From Arbacia lixula (Eukaryota; Echinodermata; Echinoidea; Arbacioida; Arbaciidae), in contig OZ022576.1 of NCBI GenBank assembly GCA_963669155.1, positions 30,890,335 to 30,954,334 of the forward strand: a DNA stretch of 64,000 nucleotides. The letters run 5' to 3'. How positions within the stretch are numbered: the stretch's first letter is position 1; each line of letters opens with the position of its first letter. This document shows, piece by piece, positions 59,831 to 64,000 of this stretch. Under the pieces are notes generated by a model. The model worked only from the letters and a program-made list of their open reading frames with translations. It did no database searches and was not told where the DNA came from. A program made the position numbers and the translations under genes.

Positions 59831-62800
59831 GTATAAATCTTCCTATCTACAAAGTTACTGTAAGTATGTTGTTCAAAATGCAGTCATCAGTCCAGTAGGC
59901 CTACACCGCAAGCTAGAGTCTCCAAATACTAGACTATGATATTAGGCGACCTGACAAAATAACAGTGTGGAATATATAATAGCAATCTTCTCACGAGTAT
60001 GTCTTCGGTTGCCAATATGCGTTAAGTTCTAATAGCATTTTATTCTACATATAGGCCTTTACTATTACCCAAAATAAAATTGATACACCACTTACTTACA
60101 CCTTCATAAGGTGCCTATGATTGTCTCTTTTTATTATAACCTTAGGTTTGATTAAATACAGAAGGCAAGCTCACAGCCGAAAGCAGATCAGACAAAGAGG
60201 AACAAAACGGGCGGCACCATAACTGCATCGAAAGCATACCGCTTTGTGTGGGTTCATTGATACAATTCATCCTCGAGGAAGCGTTGGATTTAGAACGACG
60301 AAGGCAGATAACATTCCAGACAGTGTCATGTAATTGAGTTGCTGTGTGTATGTTGTGTGTGTGTGTGTGTAATAATGATGTGTGCTGTGGATATGCGTGT
60401 GCATGTGATCGTGACGATACAATCGATCACTTTTCCATTCATTCTTTTACCGGTCGGTACGTAAAAGTACGGTACGCACGCAGTCCACTCACGACGCTCG
60501 TAGTAGGCCACCATTCATATTGTACACGTAGTATGCGTGGCCGGAGTATGCGTAGTATTATAGTGCAACGTTGAGCCAGACAAAATATAAACATTGTCGG
60601 TGCATCATGTTCAAGTAAAAAACATCACCAGACACATATGAATGATTGAAATGATATGGTCTGAGTTTGGAAGACAAACAAAATCTAGCCGTGTTTCATT
60701 TGTCTGCGATACTTTCGCGTTCATACAAGGACGGTGTGACTTTCAGAGAAACAAGGCCCGAAATTTGAAGATGGATTATTGGTCGTAAGCATGGTGAGAC
60801 GAAAGGAAACCAATGTTCGATGATTACCGGTGTGGCGCGGCGGGTGAGACAAAAATCAAGCCGCGTTACATTTCGTGAGTATATAATTATATATATGATG
60901 TTTACATCAGGATATACTATTTCTGGTTAATTATTCGCATAATAAGACCATCTTCTACAAATTGTGCATTCATACAACCATTGTGTTGATTTAAGTACTA
61001 GTATGACTGCGTGTTAGCCCCATGCAGTTCGTGCAAGCAGTGTGTATTCATTTGTCGCTCTCCTCATGATAACCCATTGTCGTCTGTACTACTATCATTA
61101 CTATGATACCCTAATTGATATGAATGATAATTTATACACGATCTTGCTACAAAAATAGTATCACTACGAGGGTGGAGTTGTCTATTTGTACCGCCTATGT
61201 GGGTGAAGCACGTGTAACATCAAACGTTATAACTGTGCTGTGGTTTGTGAGAGTATTAGGGCTATTCTATTCTGCCATTGTTTGTAGAACGAACACAACA
61301 AACGACATTCCTGTGGTCGAGAACGTGGTCAGAGTGGATCACTCGTTCATTATTCGTATGGGCTTTGGGCCACGTAGCCTGAGGTCTAACGGTATTTGTG
61401 CATGTTGTTGGCACCTCCTCGGGTTTAACTTTTTTTACATTTACATTTTGTTAGACTCTCAGAATCTGCAAATTGTGTGTGTGTCATGTGTGGGCAATGT
61501 TGTCTTGGTAGAATGGTATGAAAGTGAAAGTAGATTCTACCTGATGAGCTTGTACCCTGTGTCTGTTCTGTAGTAGGCTAAATTCATACTTCTATTCTCA
61601 AAACAGTGGATATTTACCAAGTTCTACCTGAAGTATTATATCAAGAGTGTGTATATTAGTAGACATTTAACTTAAAGCTGGATTGAACCGGAGTATGATA
61701 CATAATTTGTACTTAATTTTGGTATTTAGGTCTACTGAGCTCCTTGTCAGGGTGAACATACAAGCAGAGTCTACTTATATAGTGTACTTGTAGATATTCT
61801 ATGAGTGCATTCATTTATCAATGTTGATTGAATTGAATTGAATGTATACCCCCCCCCCCCCTCCATATCACCTCTCTTACCTGCAATGTTCATATATATC
61901 ATGTTATTACACAGTCTAGGTATGTCAACGTAGATCATTCAGAAAACCTTTGATGTGCCAATTGATTGTGCTTATGGGTAATATTACATCCAAAGAAGAG
62001 TTCAGTGTATACTGTAGAGTGAGAATCCTCATCTTCCTCGGTCATTACCTCTCATTGTTTCCTGTCTAGTTTGATAGCCTGCCAAATGTGATGAAAAGGT
62101 CACTTAACTCTTAAAATGTCATTGAGGCATTTTTACACTGGTAATTGCACACACTATTGCAATAGGGCCGTATGTTCAGTATCTGGCAGAGAAATAAAAA
62201 GATAAAAGGGGAACATTGGTGGAACAGATAGAGGACAGAAAAGGTAGACATAATGAGGAAGTTTCATCTGTGTAAAAAAAAAAAAATCTTTAATCATTAG
62301 CGTTGTATATTCCAGCTTCACAAATAATGCTCTGAGAATTGGCAGGTTTATGCATGCTGCTCAAAAAAAATTGAACACATCGACAAATCATTTTATCATG
62401 TTTGGATTAAATTTTGACCGATGGAGTTGTCCATGAAGGTTAATGGTGAGTATTCAGTGCTTGTAAATTTTGTAATCAATTTTTCAAGCCCGAATAACTC
62501 CCTATGATGTGTCACATTTTCTCAAACCTGTGCTAATCTGTTTCTTTGGTATTTTATTCAATTCAGTGTGTCATTGTTCAGGGTTTGGACTGTTGCGTTG
62601 CCCACTAAGAACAGTCGTTACAGGCGAGCTATTTTCTAAGTAGGAAGCAATATTCAATACATGTACCTCTTTCCAATATAGGGCCTATGATATGTCAAGA
62701 AATCTATAGTACAAATTGTACATGTGCACATCTTATGTGATATCCCTCGCCCTTTCCATCCTTCTTTTCTCATAGAGCTCAGCCCTCGATCCTCCAAGTA

Positions 62801-62915
62801 CTTATTCAAAATTGAATTGGCTCTCACAAAAAAGTAATGTAGAAGTCAAGGTCCATTGATCTTTGACCTCTCAAATGTCAGATGCTTACTATTTATAAGT
62901 GTGTGTAGGTATAGA

Positions 62916-62925
<10 letters not shown>

Positions 62926-62950
<25 letters not shown>
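62926..62950. repeat. (GA)n microsatellite
   Basis: About 25 bp of GA dinucleotides. Confidence 0.9.
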
Positions 62951-62951
<1 letters not shown>

Positions 62952-63513
62952 AGTTCCATTTTATATGTCCAAAGCAGCTGGAAAACACTTCATTTCAACG
63001 TGTAGCCTTATCATTTCACTTGTCTGACACAAAGTTGAAAGTTGCCGTATATGTACAGAAAATCAGTTAACTTTGCCCAAAATCGAAATTATAGATTTGC
63101 CTCGTCCGTTTGGTGTATACTAAAGAATCTCAAAAACTGAAGGACTTGAAATAAATTGACCCCCTCCTCCTGTTGAGCTGAAGTATCATTTAGGTGGAAG
63201 TTTTTTAATTTCTCAACATTACAAGAACAAGAATTTTAAAGTGTTGAACAGATGTTTGGGGGACAAAAATAAACCTTCCAACAAAGGTGATTCATCAGAT
63301 CATGAGATGAGTTCGTTATACCAAATGCGCAAACAATTGAAGTCATCGCCACTGCCAAAAGATATTTGATATGCATGATTAAAGCAATATTTTGCCTTCT
63401 CCCCAATTATTTATTTCCAGGATTCGCTGCTTCCGCGAACGTGATTAATTATGTAAGAGAAGACTGCCTCGGGCATGAAATGTGACACATTTGTCTGAGA
63501 AACAAGTGACGAA

Positions 63514-64000
63514 ATGCAGGACGACTTAGGCGAAGACCCATCTGTCGATGTATCAAGTATACAAGTACCTCGCCCTGTCCTTTCACCACCATCACACGTA
63601 GCCCCCGTTTCGACTCCGGGCTCGTCCATCCACGATCTCAGCTCCGTCCGGTACCACGTCGTCACCAACACTCCTCATGACTCGGACTGCGAAAGCGCCG
63701 TCATCCAGTTATCACTCCAACGGAATGTACGTCTCCCTCCGCCAGCGTCATCATCTGATCGACGAGCCGCCGGCGGAGGAGGGAGCGGAAGCGGCAGCGG
63801 CAGACTCGCGGAGGAGGCGCGGCGGCAGAGGATCAAGTATCGCAGAAGACGCAACCGAATCGGGCTGCTGCTCGTTTTCGCCACGCTGCTGCTCTTCGCT
63901 GGGCTGGTCGTCTGTGCGAACACCAGGGAGTACGTGGCGGGGGCGACCATCAGCGTCATCGGGGTCATCTTGGGTAGCTCGTCCATGGTGCTCTGCCTTA
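63514..64000 (+). CDS. Membrane protein, 5' part (runs off the window)
   Basis: An acceptor (TTATTTCCAG) at 63420 opens an exon with 93 nt of 5' UTR, an in-frame TGA at 63496, then ATGCAGGACGACTTAGGC at 63514. 162 codons are visible. The first ~110 residues are polar and Ser/Pro-rich, with a Gly-Ser run (AAGGGGSGSGSG) and a basic stretch (RRQRIKYRRRRNR). Two hydrophobic segments follow: GLLLVFATLLLFAGLVVCA, and AGATISVIGVILGSSSMVLC at the window end, separated by NTREYV. A long cytoplasmic N-terminus, then two close helices, suggests a multi-pass protein, perhaps four-helix. I do not recognise the family. The local GC content is much higher than that of the surroundings, as expected for coding DNA. 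Confidence 0.7.
   Translation, partial: MQDDLGEDPSVDVSSIQVPRPVLSPPSHVAPVSTPGSSIHDLSSVRYHVVTNTPHDSDCESAVIQLSLQRNVRLPPPASSSDRRAAGGGGSGSGSGRLAEEARRQRIKYRRRRNRIGLLLVFATLLLFAGLVVCANTREYVAGATISVIGVILGSSSMVLCL

Larger units (their letters stand above)
57477..63420. other. Noncoding stretch between the foldback element and the last gene
   Basis: No convincing gene. It holds homopolymer C runs (about 58236-58254 and 58378-58387), CA/GT microsatellites (58648-58697, 60353-60371), a two-copy ~31-bp tandem repeat (59769-59830), a possible ~255-bp diverged duplication (58919 and 59173 regions, sharing GACGAAAAGAAAG) and a (GA)n run. The 3' part is probably the first intron or 5' flank of the gene starting at 63514. 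Confidence 0.5.

Noticed and set aside
61124-61573. 149-codon frame
   Set aside because: No recognisable domain, AT-rich, no matching splice signals and peptide composition typical of chance frames.

Overview
This is intron-rich, AT-rich animal DNA. It has multi-exon genes with GT-AG introns, long introns, many microsatellites, several kinds of LINE and many small inverted-repeat elements. Marine invertebrate deuterostome is the best guess, most likely an echinoderm such as a sea urchin. The reasons are a gp130-like receptor, a long foldback element resembling the sea urchin TU class, and dispersed repeats of a familiar style. This guess is inference; no species marker was read.

Layout. (1) About 3111-21813, + strand: most of a class I cytokine receptor of gp130 type. 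Nine exons are resolved with consistent splice phases: Ig domain, cytokine-receptor homology domains D2 and D3, one FNIII domain, a transmembrane exon with a Box1-like motif, and one large cytoplasmic exon (511 codons) with candidate STAT-docking tyrosines. The signal-peptide exon was not found. A 3' UTR with its own hairpin element follows. (2) 24.4-29.9 kb: intergenic, with MITE-like elements, homopolymer runs and a ~680-bp tandem duplication. (3) 36158-32980, - strand: a complete three-exon gene for a MIF/D-DT superfamily protein (140 aa), with an unusual in-frame 5' extension and a C-terminal tail. (4) 37.3-39.5 kb: a small hairpin element and a 5'-truncated LINE. (5) 39629-57467: one 17.8-kb foldback element bounded by a perfect 9-bp target duplication (TATAGTACC). 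Its arms contain large arrays of a ~70-bp unit (about 57 copies left, 26 right). Each arm also carries the same RTE-like LINE fragment with the same 7-bp duplication. The 9.9-kb loop holds LINE fragments of at least two other kinds, a TTAA-flanked MITE, dispersed repeats and a few possible exons. (6) 57.5-63.4 kb: mostly noncoding. (7) 63514 to the window end, + strand: the 5' part of a gene for a membrane protein.

How it fits together. The receptor looks like a JAK/STAT-coupled receptor. The MIF-like protein is a cytokine/tautomerase-fold protein, but nothing in the sequence says the two interact. The foldback element is the strongest structural novelty. The shared LINE insertion in both arms shows that one arm was copied onto the other, or the arms were born by duplication, after the LINE landed.
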